This document shows positions 1 to 8,694 of a stretch of DNA of 64,000 bases, piece after piece. Below the pieces are notes generated by a model. That model worked only from the letters and a program-made list of their open reading frames with translations, ran no database searches and was not told the DNA's origin. Positions within the stretch are counted from its first letter, which is position 1, and each line of letters opens with the position of its first letter. The position numbers and the translations under genes are program-made. The DNA is from ZC4RG20 sp963782445 (GTDB taxonomy: Bacteria > Pseudomonadota > Gammaproteobacteria > Steroidobacterales > Rariloculaceae): contig CAWAJM010000001.1 of the NCBI GenBank assembly GCA_963782445.1, forward strand, positions 2,480,001 through 2,544,000, given 5' to 3'.

Positions 1-187
1 CGTCGCTCGTCATTGCCACGCTCCACTCCTTCGCGTAGTCCTTCGCTCGAGGATACCACATGGGGCGCGGCCGCTCGGGCCGCGCCGGGAGCTGTGCGAA
101 CGCCGCCCAGACGGCCTCGCGGCGGCGGTTTGCCCGGCAGCGCGTCTGGACCCGCTCCTCGTCCGAGGGGTACGCTGCCGGTTCCAT
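1..187 (-). CDS. Unrecognised protein, 5' part only
   Basis: Reading leftward from an ATG at 187-185 there is an open frame of 62 codons that runs off the window edge. Codon third positions are about 90% G or C, as in its neighbours, and the translation contains an ordinary-looking stretch, MWYPRAKDYAKEWSVAM, which favours real coding. I do not recognise the family. Its start lies only 16 bp from the selD start on the other strand, so one of the two starts may be placed slightly wrong. Confidence 0.45.
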   Translation of the reverse strand, partial: MEPAAYPSDEERVQTRCRANRRREAVWAAFAQLPARPERPRPMWYPRAKDYAKEWSVAMTSD

Positions 188-203
188 CCTTACGGACGCA
201 CCC

Positions 204-1235
204 ATGAGCCCGGTTCGCTTGACGCAGTACTCGCACGGCGCAGGCTGCGGCTGCAAGATCTCGCCGAAAGTCCTGGCCGAGATTCTGGAGCGCGTGCCCG
301 TCCAGGCGCGGGACCCGCAGCTGCTCGTCGGCTACGATTCGCGCGACGATGCCGCCGTCTACCGCATCGACGAGCATCAGGCCGTCGTCAGCACGACGGA
401 CTTCTTCATGCCGATCGTGGACGACCCGTTCGACTTCGGCGGCATCGCGTCGGTCAACGCCATGAGCAACGTCTACGCAATGGGGGCGCGTCCCATCATG
501 GCCATCGCCATCCTCGGCTGGCCGCTCGAGAAGCTCGACGCGGCCGTCGCCGGCGAGGTGCTGAGCGGCGCGCGCGAGGCCTGCGCTCGGGCGGGCATCC
601 CGCTTGCAGGCGGTCACAGCATCGACGCACCCGAGCCGATCTTCGGCCTCGCCGTCACGGGCGTCGTCGACCCCGCGCAAGTGCGCTCCAACGATCTCGG
701 CCGGCCCGGCGACGCGCTGTACCTTACGAAGCCGCTCGGCGTGGGCATCCTGACGACGGCGCAAAAGCAGGGCGTGCTGGCCGCCGAGGACTTCCGTGCC
801 GTGCGCGACCTCATGCTGCAGCTCAACGATTTCGGCACCGAGCTCGCGGCGATCGCCGCCGTTCGTTCGCTCACCGACGTCACGGGCTTCGGCCTGCTCG
901 GACATTTGACGCAGATGTGCGAGGCGAGCGGCGTGTGCGCCGAGATCGAATTCGCGGCCGTGCCGACGCTCGAGGCCTTGCCGCGCTACGTCGCCCAACG
1001 AACGTTTCCGGGCGGCACCGCCCGCAACTTCGCGAGCTACGGGCACAAGGTGAGCCCGCTCGCGGAGGACGCGAAGAACGTGTTGTGCGATCCGCAAACG
1101 AGCGGCGGGCTGCTCGTCGCGGTCGCCCCCGAAGGCCGGGACGAGTTCCTCGCTGCGGCGGCGCGCAGGCGGCTCGACTTGAAGCCCTTCGGCCGGCTCG
1201 TCGGCAGCGCGGAGTTCCGCGTCGTCGTGCGCTGA
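204..1235 (+). CDS. selD: Selenide, water dikinase
   Basis: SelD makes selenophosphate from selenide and ATP, the selenium donor for selenocysteine and for 2-selenouridine in tRNA. From ATG 204 the protein is 343 aa and collinear with E. coli SelD. The N-terminal RLTQYSHGAGCGCK holds the catalytic residue as Cys15 (not selenocysteine), followed by the Lys18 of the active site. Further conserved blocks are STTDFFMPIVD, AGGHSIDAPEPIFGLAVTG, TDVTGFGLLGH and CDPQTSGGLL. An open frame extends upstream to position 60, but similarity starts at 204. A cysteine desulfurase follows 18 bp downstream and could deliver selenium. No selA, selB, mnmH or tRNA-Sec is visible in the window, so the end use of the selenophosphate is unknown. 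Confidence 0.96.
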   Translation: MSPVRLTQYSHGAGCGCKISPKVLAEILERVPVQARDPQLLVGYDSRDDAAVYRIDEHQAVVSTTDFFMPIVDDPFDFGGIASVNAMSNVYAMGARPIMAIAILGWPLEKLDAAVAGEVLSGAREACARAGIPLAGGHSIDAPEPIFGLAVTGVVDPAQVRSNDLGRPGDALYLTKPLGVGILTTAQKQGVLAAEDFRAVRDLMLQLNDFGTELAAIAAVRSLTDVTGFGLLGHLTQMCEASGVCAEIEFAAVPTLEALPRYVAQRTFPGGTARNFASYGHKVSPLAEDAKNVLCDPQTSGGLLVAVAPEGRDEFLAAAARRRLDLKPFGRLVGSAEFRVVVR

Positions 1236-1253
1236 GCAATCCCTCGAGAGACG

Positions 1254-2390
1254 ATGAAGCGGATCTACCTCGACTATAACGCGAGCACGCCGCTGGCCCC
1301 GGAAGTCGCCGACACGATGCGTGAGCTGCTCGACGCGGGGTTCGGCAATCCCTCGAGCGCACATTGGGCCGGGGTGCCCGCGCAGGCCGCCCTCGAGCAG
1401 GGTCGCCGGCAGGTCGCCGCGCTCCTCGACTGCGCGCCCGAGGAGATCGTCTTCACGAGCGGCGGCAGCGAGGCCAACAACCTCGCACTCAAGGGCACGT
1501 TCTTTGCGGCCGGACGCAAGCGGAGCCACATCGTCACCACGTCCGTCGAGCACCCGGCCATCCTATCGCCCTGCGCCTTCCTCGAGCGGCTCGGCGCGCG
1601 TGTGACGCGTCTGCCCGTCGACGGCACGGGCCGCGTCGATCCCGGCGACCTCGAGCGGGCCATGACGGCCGAGACACTGCTCGTCAGCGTCATGCACGCG
1701 AACAATGAAGTCGGCACCGTGCAGCCCGTCGCGGACTGTGCGGCGATCGCCCACGCGCATGGGGCCCTGTTCCATACGGACGCCGCGCAATCCGTCGGCA
1801 AGATTCCGACGCGCACCGCGGCACTCGGCGCCGACCTCCTGAGCGTCGCGGGGCACAAGTTCCATGCACCCAAAGGCATCGGCGCCCTCTACGCGCGCCG
1901 CGGCCTCGCGCTCGAGCCATTGATCCACGGCGCCGGGCACGAAGGCGGCCGGCGCGCGGGCACCGAAAGCGCGCTGCTGGCCGCGGCGCTCGGCCGTGCG
2001 GCGGAGCTCGCTCGCGATCTCGCCTCCATGGAGCGCGTGCGCACGCTGCGCGATACGCTTTGGGAGCGGCTCGAGGAAGCGTTCGGGGACGCCGTCGTCC
2101 TCAATGGTCATCCCGTCGAGCGGCTGCCCAACACGCTCAACGTGTCGTTCGTCGGCAGGATCGGCGCCGACGTGCTCGCGGCGCTCGAGGGCGTCGCTGC
2201 CTCCACGGGCTCCGCCTGTCACGCCGGCAGCATCGAGCTGTCGCCCGTGCTGACGGCAATGGGCGTCGCGCCCGAAGTCGGCATGGGTGCCGTGCGCTTC
2301 AGCCTCGGCCGCCCCACGACGCCGGCGGAGATCGACGCCGTTACGGAGCGGCTGGCGGCGCTTGGCCCGCGCTCGCCAGCTCGGGCTTGA
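1254..2390 (+). CDS. Cysteine desulfurase, NifS/IscS family
   Basis: A PLP-dependent aminotransferase-fold enzyme of 378 aa that removes sulfur (or selenium) from cysteine (or selenocysteine). The PLP lysine is Lys202 in SVAGHKFHAPKG. The active-site loop cysteine is Cys322 in STGSACHAG, and the His of SVEHPA (residue 100) stacks on PLP. The start is preceded by a GAGAG ribosome site and lies 18 bp behind selD, suggesting one transcript. With selD as partner a role in supplying selenide is attractive, but the sequence alone cannot separate it from general Fe-S or thio-modification duty. Its last 50 bp overlap the convergent motB gene. Confidence 0.92.
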   Translation: MKRIYLDYNASTPLAPEVADTMRELLDAGFGNPSSAHWAGVPAQAALEQGRRQVAALLDCAPEEIVFTSGGSEANNLALKGTFFAAGRKRSHIVTTSVEHPAILSPCAFLERLGARVTRLPVDGTGRVDPGDLERAMTAETLLVSVMHANNEVGTVQPVADCAAIAHAHGALFHTDAAQSVGKIPTRTAALGADLLSVAGHKFHAPKGIGALYARRGLALEPLIHGAGHEGGRRAGTESALLAAALGRAAELARDLASMERVRTLRDTLWERLEEAFGDAVVLNGHPVERLPNTLNVSFVGRIGADVLAALEGVAASTGSACHAGSIELSPVLTAMGVAPEVGMGAVRFSLGRPTTPAEIDAVTERLAALGPRSPARA

Positions 2391-3264
2391 GCGCAGCGGC
2401 CTGGGCGGCCCTCGTCATGACGACGATGCTGATGCGGCGGTTGATCGCCGCGTCCGGATGCTTGCGATCGAACGGCACCGTGGCCGAGAGCCCGACGACG
2501 CGCGCGACTTTGTCGGCGTGCATGCCGCCCTCGACGAGCGCCCGCCGCGCGGCGTTCGCGCGGTCCGCCGAGAGCTCCCAGTTGCTGTAGTTCTTGCCGC
2601 CGCCGTAGGGCGCGGCATCGGTGTGGCCGCTGATGCTGATCGCATTCGGCACGCCGTTGATGAAATGCGCCAGCTCGTGAAGGATGGCTGTCGTATAGGA
2701 CTTCAAGCGCGCGCTGCCGGTATCGAACATGGCCCGGTTCCGCTTGTCGACGATCTGGATGCGCAGCCCCTCGGGCGTAATGTCGAGCAGCAACTGGTCC
2801 TTGAACGGCGCGAGCGCGGCGCTCTTCTGAATGGCCTCCTCGAGCTGGACCCGCAGCGCTTCGAGCCGCTTTGCCTCCGCTTTCCCCTCCGCCTGCTTCT
2901 TCGCGTTCTCGAGGGGCGCCGGCGGCTCGCCCATGGCCGCGACGCTCGACGAGCCGTGCGGCACGCGCAGCGACGAGCCGTGCATATCGATCATGCTGTC
3001 CGATGCCCCGCCGGGGCCGGCGATGCCCGCCGGCGCCTGGGTCGAGGTTCCGCGCGTCATGCTCGGGTTCTTGAAATATTCCGAGATGGCCGCCTTCTGC
3101 GAGTTGTTGGCCGCGCCGACGAGCCACATGACGAGGAAGAAGGCCATCATCGCCGTCACGAAGTCGGCATATGCGACCTTCCATGCGCCGCCATGATGGC
3201 CGCCGCCGCCGCCCTTGCGGCGGCGGATCACGATGATCGGCCGAACTTGCTCCTTCTCGCTCAC
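2341..3264 (-). CDS. motB: Flagellar motor stator protein MotB
   Basis: A 307-aa stator subunit that anchors the proton-driven flagellar motor to peptidoglycan. A basic, Gly-rich N-terminus (residues 13-27) leads into one transmembrane helix, AYADFVTAMMAFFLVMWLV. Asp34 is the conserved proton-binding residue (E. coli Asp32). A periplasmic linker follows, then an OmpA-like peptidoglycan-binding domain over about residues 150-290 with ISGHTDAAPYGG and NWELSADRANAARRALV. It starts 6 bp after the motA stop, so the two are co-transcribed and probably translationally coupled. The 3' end overlaps the cysteine desulfurase on the other strand by 50 bp. Confidence 0.95.
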   Translation of the reverse strand: MSEKEQVRPIIVIRRRKGGGGGHHGGAWKVAYADFVTAMMAFFLVMWLVGAANNSQKAAISEYFKNPSMTRGTSTQAPAGIAGPGGASDSMIDMHGSSLRVPHGSSSVAAMGEPPAPLENAKKQAEGKAEAKRLEALRVQLEEAIQKSAALAPFKDQLLLDITPEGLRIQIVDKRNRAMFDTGSARLKSYTTAILHELAHFINGVPNAISISGHTDAAPYGGGKNYSNWELSADRANAARRALVEGGMHADKVARVVGLSATVPFDRKHPDAAINRRISIVVMTRAAQAAALKPELASAGQAPPAAP

Positions 3265-3270
3265 GCTCGG

Positions 3271-4128
3271 TCAGCGGGCGGCTTTGAGGTGTTCCTCGAG
3301 CTCGAGGAAGTTCGGCCTGCCCTTGGCGGGCAGCGTCTTGCGCGCGAATTCCACGGCGACCTTGGGGTTGTAGCCGCGCAGGTTCGCGATCAGCGCGACC
3401 TTGACGCACTCGAACGCCTTACCGTCCTCGCGCACCCGATTGGCCATGGCCGAGGCGATCGGACCGGCGACACCGTAGGACAGCAGGATGCCGAGGAACG
3501 TGCCGACGAGCGCCGACGCGACGTGCTCGCCGACGGCGCTCGTGTCCCCGCCGCCGAGCGACGACATCGTGATGACGATGCCCATGACCGCGGCCACGAT
3601 GCCGAAACCGGGCAGCGAGTCCGCCATGACCTGGACGGCGTGAGACGGCGCTTCCTGCTCGTGGTGATGCAGATCGAGCTCGGCATCGAGCAGCGTTTCG
3701 AGCTCCTGCGGGTCCAGGTTACCGCCGACCATGAGACGCAGGCAGTCCGTGAGGAACTCGATGAGGTGGTGCTCCTTGACGAGCGAAGGATACGCGTTCA
3801 AGAGCGCGCTTTCCCCGGGCGCCTCGATGTCGGCCTCGAGGCTCAGCATTCCGTCCTTGCGCACTTTGTTAAATAGGTCATGCAACAACGCGAGAAGATC
3901 GAGGAAGTCCTGCTCGCGATACGTCGGGCCCTTGAGCAGACCGGCCACTCCGGCCATGGCGGCCTTGACCGTCGCCAGTGGGTTGCCCGCCACGAAGGCG
4001 CCGAAAGCGCCTCCGGCGATGATCAGAAACTCGTAAGGCTGCCACAGCGCGAGTATCTTGCCGTGGGACAGCACGAATCCGCCCAGTACACACGCCACCA
4101 CCGTCACTAATCCCACGACAGACGTCAC
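3271..4128 (-). CDS. motA: Flagellar motor stator protein MotA
   Basis: A four-helix stator protein that forms the proton channel with MotB. Blocks shared with E. coli MotA include QPYEFLIIAGGAFGAFVAGN, DLLALLHDLFNKVRKDGM, DSLPGFGIVAAVMGIV and ALVGTFLGILLSYG. I place the start at GTG 4128. This gives the usual N-terminus beginning in the first membrane helix (TSVVGLVTVVACVLGG), and GAAGGA sits 6 bp upstream. The longest open frame begins at 4206, but that lies upstream of the sigma-28 promoter at 4166-4192 and so cannot be transcribed from it. ATG 4149 is the main alternative. Length from 4128 is 285 aa. Confidence 0.93.
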   Translation of the reverse strand: MTSVVGLVTVVACVLGGFVLSHGKILALWQPYEFLIIAGGAFGAFVAGNPLATVKAAMAGVAGLLKGPTYREQDFLDLLALLHDLFNKVRKDGMLSLEADIEAPGESALLNAYPSLVKEHHLIEFLTDCLRLMVGGNLDPQELETLLDAELDLHHHEQEAPSHAVQVMADSLPGFGIVAAVMGIVITMSSLGGGDTSAVGEHVASALVGTFLGILLSYGVAGPIASAMANRVREDGKAFECVKVALIANLRGYNPKVAVEFARKTLPAKGRPNFLELEEHLKAAR

Positions 4129-4165
4129 GACCCGTCCTTCACTCCGCATCCAAGCGCCGAGAAGG

Positions 4166-4192
4166 GTATCGGCACGTGCGGCGACAAGTTGA
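4166..4192 (-). promoter_or_regulatory. Sigma-28 (FliA) class promoter for motAB
   Basis: On the minus strand TCAACTTG, 11 bp, then GCCGATAC. This closely follows the flagellar sigma-28 consensus TAAAGTTT-N11-GCCGATAA. Transcription would start near 4158, about 30 nt ahead of the chosen motA GTG. Class III control of motAB by FliA is the known enterobacterial and pseudomonad pattern. Confidence 0.8.
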
Positions 4193-4258
4193 GGGTTCGG
4201 GCACACCGATCCGCAGGCCCAGGTGACGGCGGCAAATGCCCTGCGCTAAAGTCACGGC

Positions 4259-5200
4259 ATGGACGCACGGCTTTCCCGCCGCAGTTTCGTCGCGGCCTCG
4301 CTCGCGGGCACCACGGCTTCGATTTGGCCCTTCCGCAGTCGCGCCGAGGGCCGGCCGCCTCTGACCGCGACGGCCCTGACACCGAAGCTCATCGTCGTCG
4401 GCGGCGCCGGTGCCAACGTCACGATCCACGCCGGCGAACGGGGCGCCGTGCTCGTCGACGGCGGTATCGCGCAGCGCGCCGAGGACGTGCTCGGCGTACT
4501 CGAGGCATTCACGGGGTCGCGGGCCGTCGCGCGGCTGTTCGACACTAGCTGGCGGCCCGAGCACAGTGGGGCCAACGCCAGGCTCCGGGCCGCCGGCGCG
4601 GCGGTGCTCGCTCACGAGAACACCAAGCACTGGCTCGGCACGACCTTCGCCGTGCCTTGGGAACACCGCAAGCACGCGGCGCAGCCCGCGGCGGCGCTGC
4701 CGACGGAAACCGTCGCCGCGGACGGCCGTATCAACGTCGCGGGGCTCGGCGTCGCCTACGGCCATGTTCCGTACGCCCACACCGACGGCGATCTCTACGT
4801 CCGCTTTCCCGACGCCAATGTCCTCGCCGTCGGCGAGCTGCTCGCCGTCGGGCGCTATCCCGTGGTCGACTACGTGACGGGCGGCTGGATCGGGGGGCTA
4901 GCCGGCGCCACCCGCAAGCTGCTCGAACGCGCGGACTCGGGAACGCGCATCGTGCCCGCCTACGGCGCCGTTCAGGGCCGTGCGGCCCTCGAGGATCAGC
5001 TGCGGCTCTGCATGGCCATGCTCGAAGCCGTCGGGGCAGCCTATGCGCGGGGGCACTCGTTCGCGGAATTCGCGGCGGCGCAGCCGACAACCGCCTTCGA
5101 CGCCGAGCGCGGCGACCCGAGCCTGTTCCTGCGGCTCGTCTACGAGGGCGCGGGCCGGCACCGTCGAGAGCTCGAGGCGATGGCGTCCGGCCGCGCCTAG
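4259..5200 (+). CDS. Tat-exported MBL-fold protein with degenerate metal site
   Basis: A 313-aa protein of the metallo-beta-lactamase superfamily with a twin-arginine signal (SRRSFVAASLAG, residues 6-17). The position of the metal motif THxHxDH reads T-S-W-R-P-E-H (residues 96-102). Two of the His ligands are Ser97 and Arg99, the Asp is Glu101, and only His102 remains. A later AHTDGD (173-178) keeps the second-shell motif seen in relatives. The protein therefore probably does not bind the usual dinuclear zinc site and may be non-catalytic or use an altered site. It is transcribed divergently from motAB and is followed by a convergent cytochrome b561 gene. Confidence 0.8.
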   Translation: MDARLSRRSFVAASLAGTTASIWPFRSRAEGRPPLTATALTPKLIVVGGAGANVTIHAGERGAVLVDGGIAQRAEDVLGVLEAFTGSRAVARLFDTSWRPEHSGANARLRAAGAAVLAHENTKHWLGTTFAVPWEHRKHAAQPAAALPTETVAADGRINVAGLGVAYGHVPYAHTDGDLYVRFPDANVLAVGELLAVGRYPVVDYVTGGWIGGLAGATRKLLERADSGTRIVPAYGAVQGRAALEDQLRLCMAMLEAVGAAYARGHSFAEFAAAQPTTAFDAERGDPSLFLRLVYEGAGRHRRELEAMASGRA

Positions 5201-5315
5201 GAGCCCGTCCTCCGAGTAACACCGCCGCAGGGACGGCGTCCCACGGCGAGCGGCTTGTGCCGATCGTCGAGCGCGCCTGGCTGCGGCCGCCGCCCCAGTG
5301 CGGGACCCCGAGCCT

Positions 5316-5903
5316 TCAGACGCCGGGCAACATGCGCTGCAGGACGCCGTCCCGGCGCACGAAGTAATGCCACAGCGCGGCCGCGACATGCACAGCCACG
5401 ACGCCGAGCAGAACGTTCGTGAGCAGATCGTGCACATCCCCCGCCTCGTGGGCCCAGCGCATCGTATGGTCGGCCAGAGCCGGCAGCGGGATGATCCCGA
5501 AAAGCCGCAGCTGATAGCCGAAAAACCCAGCCGCCGCCCAGCCGAGCACGGGAATGGCGATGAGCAATGCGTAGAGCACAAGGTGCGTGAGCGCGGCGAG
5601 GACGCGCTCCCACGCGGCCATCGGCGCCGGCGGAACCGGGCGGACGATGCGCCATGCGAGGCGTACGAGCACGACGAGCATGATCAAGGCCCCGATGGAC
5701 AGGTGCCAGGCGACGAGACCTTCCTGGGGAACGCCGGGCCGGATGTGCGGCATGGTCCAGCCGATGAGGATCTGGGCCGCGACGAGAAAGAACACGAGCC
5801 AATGCAGCGTGCGCGCGGCCGTTCCGTAGGCCGCTTCGCGCGTGGACGGGCCCTGCGAAAGTGTCGAACCGCCCTGGCCGAGGTCGCGTGTCGTGGTCGT
5901 CAT
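5316..5903 (-). CDS. Cytochrome b561
   Basis: A 195-aa four-helix membrane cytochrome of the CybB type that binds two b haems and moves electrons from the quinone pool, in some species to superoxide or periplasmic acceptors. The four helices fall at about residues 33-50, 66-82, 105-128 and 158-180. Likely haem ligands are His34 (RTLHWLVF), His67 (AWHLSIGA), His158 (DVHDLL) and His172 (VVAVHVAAALWHY). It is a single gene with its own start and converges on the MBL gene. Confidence 0.9.
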   Translation of the reverse strand: MTTTTRDLGQGGSTLSQGPSTREAAYGTAARTLHWLVFFLVAAQILIGWTMPHIRPGVPQEGLVAWHLSIGALIMLVVLVRLAWRIVRPVPPAPMAAWERVLAALTHLVLYALLIAIPVLGWAAAGFFGYQLRLFGIIPLPALADHTMRWAHEAGDVHDLLTNVLLGVVAVHVAAALWHYFVRRDGVLQRMLPGV

Positions 5904-6054
5904 TGGCGCTTTGCCCTGCCTATTCGGGTCGTTTTCGTTGGGGCCGCGGTATCATCGCCGCGAAACGAGCGCAGGTAAAGACCGCGGGCGGACGTGCGCC
6001 GCCTGGCGATCGCCCCAAGGCCCCGCTCGGCCGGCACCGACCCTGGTCGCAACC

Positions 6055-6852
6055 ATGGATGCAGCGCGATTCTTCAGCACGGGCTGGACCCGGTTCCCCT
6101 TCGACCCGGCCGTCGCCGCCTGGGCCGCCGCGGCGCGCCCCGTCGCCGAGGCCTGCGCCGCGGCCCCCGAAAACCGCGCGCGCTGGCTGCGTTGCGGCGG
6201 CACCTGGTTCGTGGGTGTCAATGCATTGCCTAACGATGCGTCCGGTGCCGTCCCGAGTGCGGGTGTGCCGCCGCTCGCCGGTGCCCCCGTCCGTTTCGTC
6301 GCCGAGGCGCTCGGGCTCGGGGCCTTCGCCTGGGACCGCGCGCAGGTCTCGGTCTGCTATGCCGGCTACCCGTTGCCCTCCCCCGGGGAATCGCCGGCCG
6401 CGTTCCGTTTTCGCCGCGACCGCGATGCCGCTCATGTGGACGGCGTCACGCGCTACGACGGCCGCCGTCGGCGGCTCGGCGAAAGGCACGGCTTCATCCT
6501 CGGCCTGCCGCTGGCGGACGCGCCGGTTGGCGCGTCCGACTTCGTGGTCTACGAGGGCTCGCACCAAATCGTGCGGCGCAGCCTGCAGGCGCGGTTCGAG
6601 GGGCTGGCGCCCGAGCGATGGGCCCGCGAGGACTTGACCGAGGCCTACGCGGCCGCGCGGCGGGCATGCTTCGAGACGTGCCGTCGCGTGACGGTTCACG
6701 CCGGCCCCGGCGAAGCCTACCTCGTCCATCGGCTCGCGCTGCATGGCGTCGCGCCCTGGGCCGGGGCGGCTCGCGGCGAGCGCGCGATCGCCTATTTCCG
6801 CCCGGATCCGTTTCCGGGCGCCCGACCCGCATGGTGGCTCGAGCGGCCCTGA
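6055..6852 (+). CDS. Putative PhyH-like Fe(II)/2-oxoglutarate oxygenase
   Basis: From ATG 6055 the protein is 265 aa. It has the layout of the phytanoyl-CoA dioxygenase group: an HxD pair (His127, Asp129 in AAHVDGVT), a distal His (His230 in LALHGVAPW, or His225) and a downstream Arg (Arg243 in ERAIAYFRP) that could hold 2-oxoglutarate. The assignment rests on this motif spacing, since overall identity to characterised enzymes is not evident by eye. The substrate is unknown. The open frame extends upstream to 5842 without family features, so 6055 is preferred. There is no clear operon partner. Confidence 0.6.
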   Translation: MDAARFFSTGWTRFPFDPAVAAWAAAARPVAEACAAAPENRARWLRCGGTWFVGVNALPNDASGAVPSAGVPPLAGAPVRFVAEALGLGAFAWDRAQVSVCYAGYPLPSPGESPAAFRFRRDRDAAHVDGVTRYDGRRRRLGERHGFILGLPLADAPVGASDFVVYEGSHQIVRRSLQARFEGLAPERWAREDLTEAYAAARRACFETCRRVTVHAGPGEAYLVHRLALHGVAPWAGAARGERAIAYFRPDPFPGARPAWWLERP

Positions 6853-6999
6853 CTCGGCCGCGCGGCGCCGGCGCCGGCCGACGCTCGGATTAGACGGTGG
6901 CCCTCCGAATGCGCCCGTGCCGGGCGCCAGGGCGTATCATGGGCCGCGACGGATCGGCGCGGGGCACCTCGCCGGCCGCGGTGACCCCGGGGGAGACCA

Positions 7000-8682
7000 A
7001 TGCAAAGAACCGTGCGACCTTTTCTATTTCTGCTTCCGCTCGCGGCCCTGGTGGGCGGGCCCGGCACCGCCGCGGCCGCGGGCCCCTGCGATTGGGCGCG
7101 CGACGTGCGGCTCGTCAACGGCAAGATCCATACGATGGACGCCGAGGACCGCGTCGTCGACGAGGTCACGATCCAGGAAGGCCGCTTCGCCTATATCGGG
7201 CCCGCGCCCAAGGGCCGGCTCGATCCGTGCACGAAGGTCGTGGACCTGCACGGCCGCACGGTCGTCCCGGGCCTCATCGACAACCACAACCACTTCGCCC
7301 TGTTCAGCCGCCGCCCGGGCTACGACGTCATGGTCGAGACGGCGACGAACATCCCGGAGGCCATGGCCCTGCTCGCGCAGCGCGCGAAGAAGGTGCCGGC
7401 CGGTGCCTGGGTCACGACGATCGGCGACTGGACACCGCGCCTGTTCGCCGAAAGGCGCGCGCCGACGCTGGCCGAATTGGACCGCGCCGTTCCGAACCAT
7501 CCGGTGCTGTTCGCAACGTTCGGACCCGCCGTCACGAATACGCTCGGCAAGCAATTCTTCGCGGCTCACGGCATCACGGTCGGCACGAACGGCGCGCTCG
7601 CCGGTCCGGCCGCCACCAAGGCCGTGAACCTGCTGCGCGACATGCAAACGCCCGAGGACAGAGTGCGCAGCGCGCGCTACGCCCAGTCCTACGTGCTGCG
7701 CTACGGCCTGACGACAAGCGTCGACATGGGCGTCTTCGCCCGCCCGGGCAGCCCGGATCTGCAGGACAGCGCCACGCTCGACGGCATCGCGAGCGCCAAT
7801 CCCTGGACGGCCTACGCGCAGATCCTCGCGCTCGACCACCGGCACGAGCTCGACGAGCGCGTCCGCCTGTTCATCATCTCGATGGACAAGTCCAAGGCGC
7901 TGCCGATTCTCAAGGCGCGGCTGCTCAATGTCTTTCCCAACTTCGGCGACGACATGCTGCGCGTCTCCGGCATCGGGGAGTTCGCGACTCCATGGATATT
8001 CGCTTACAACTGGAAAGCCGGGCAGCACCCGGACAACTACGAGGCCGCGCTGCAGATGGTTGCGAAGCACGGGTGGAGCTATCAGCAGCACACCTTGTCG
8101 CTCGCGGAGGTCCAGTTCACGGCCCGGACGTACGAGAAGGTCAACGCCGTCACGCCCATAGCAGGTCTGCACTGGTCCATCGCGCACGTGCCCAGCATCG
8201 ACCCTGCGACGCTCAAGGCGATGAAGGCCATTGGCGTGGGCATGGCCCTGCACGGCTGGAAGTACTTGCAGGGCGCCGAGGGGACGCCGGCGGGCCAACC
8301 CGCGGGCCCGCCCTATCGCACGATTCTCGAGAGCGGCGCGCATGTGGGCGCCGGCTCCGATGCGGGCGATATCGCGATGCTCGATCCCTGGTTCAACATC
8401 TATTACATGGTCACGGGCAAGGACTGCACGGGCGCGCTCATCAACGCGGGCGAGCAGGTCACGCGCGAGCAGGCATTGCGTATGTATACGGCCGACAACG
8501 GCTGGTTCTTCCGAGAAGGCGACGCACTCGGATCCATGGAGACCGGTAAGCTCGGGGATCTCGTCGTGCTGAGCGACGACTACTTCGATCCGCAGCGCGT
8601 CTCGAACGAAGGTATCAAGCGGCTCGAGTCGGTGCTCACCGTCGTCGGCGGACGCGTCGTCTACGACGCGCTGCCCCGATAG
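7000..8682 (+). CDS. Secreted amidohydrolase, YtcJ-like
   Basis: A 560-aa metal-dependent hydrolase of the amidohydrolase superfamily (subtype annotated as YtcJ-like). A signal peptide occupies residues 1-27, ending AAAA-GPC. The early beta-sandwich part (LVNGKIHTMDAEDRVV) leads to the metal motif DNHNHF, His96 and His98. A late GAGSDAGDIA block supplies the catalytic Asp, and the C-terminal sandwich returns with GKLGDLVVLSDDYF. It probably hydrolyses an amide or cyclic amide substrate in the periplasm; the substrate cannot be read from sequence. The gene stands alone and converges on the 8695-9270 gene with an 11-bp gap. Confidence 0.88.
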   Translation: MQRTVRPFLFLLPLAALVGGPGTAAAAGPCDWARDVRLVNGKIHTMDAEDRVVDEVTIQEGRFAYIGPAPKGRLDPCTKVVDLHGRTVVPGLIDNHNHFALFSRRPGYDVMVETATNIPEAMALLAQRAKKVPAGAWVTTIGDWTPRLFAERRAPTLAELDRAVPNHPVLFATFGPAVTNTLGKQFFAAHGITVGTNGALAGPAATKAVNLLRDMQTPEDRVRSARYAQSYVLRYGLTTSVDMGVFARPGSPDLQDSATLDGIASANPWTAYAQILALDHRHELDERVRLFIISMDKSKALPILKARLLNVFPNFGDDMLRVSGIGEFATPWIFAYNWKAGQHPDNYEAALQMVAKHGWSYQQHTLSLAEVQFTARTYEKVNAVTPIAGLHWSIAHVPSIDPATLKAMKAIGVGMALHGWKYLQGAEGTPAGQPAGPPYRTILESGAHVGAGSDAGDIAMLDPWFNIYYMVTGKDCTGALINAGEQVTREQALRMYTADNGWFFREGDALGSMETGKLGDLVVLSDDYFDPQRVSNEGIKRLESVLTVVGGRVVYDALPR

Positions 8683-8694
8683 CGAGGCGCCGCC

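Noticed and set aside
2287..3876. 529-codon plus-strand ORF opposite motAB
   Set aside because: Antisense shadow; motA and motB are unambiguous on the other strand.
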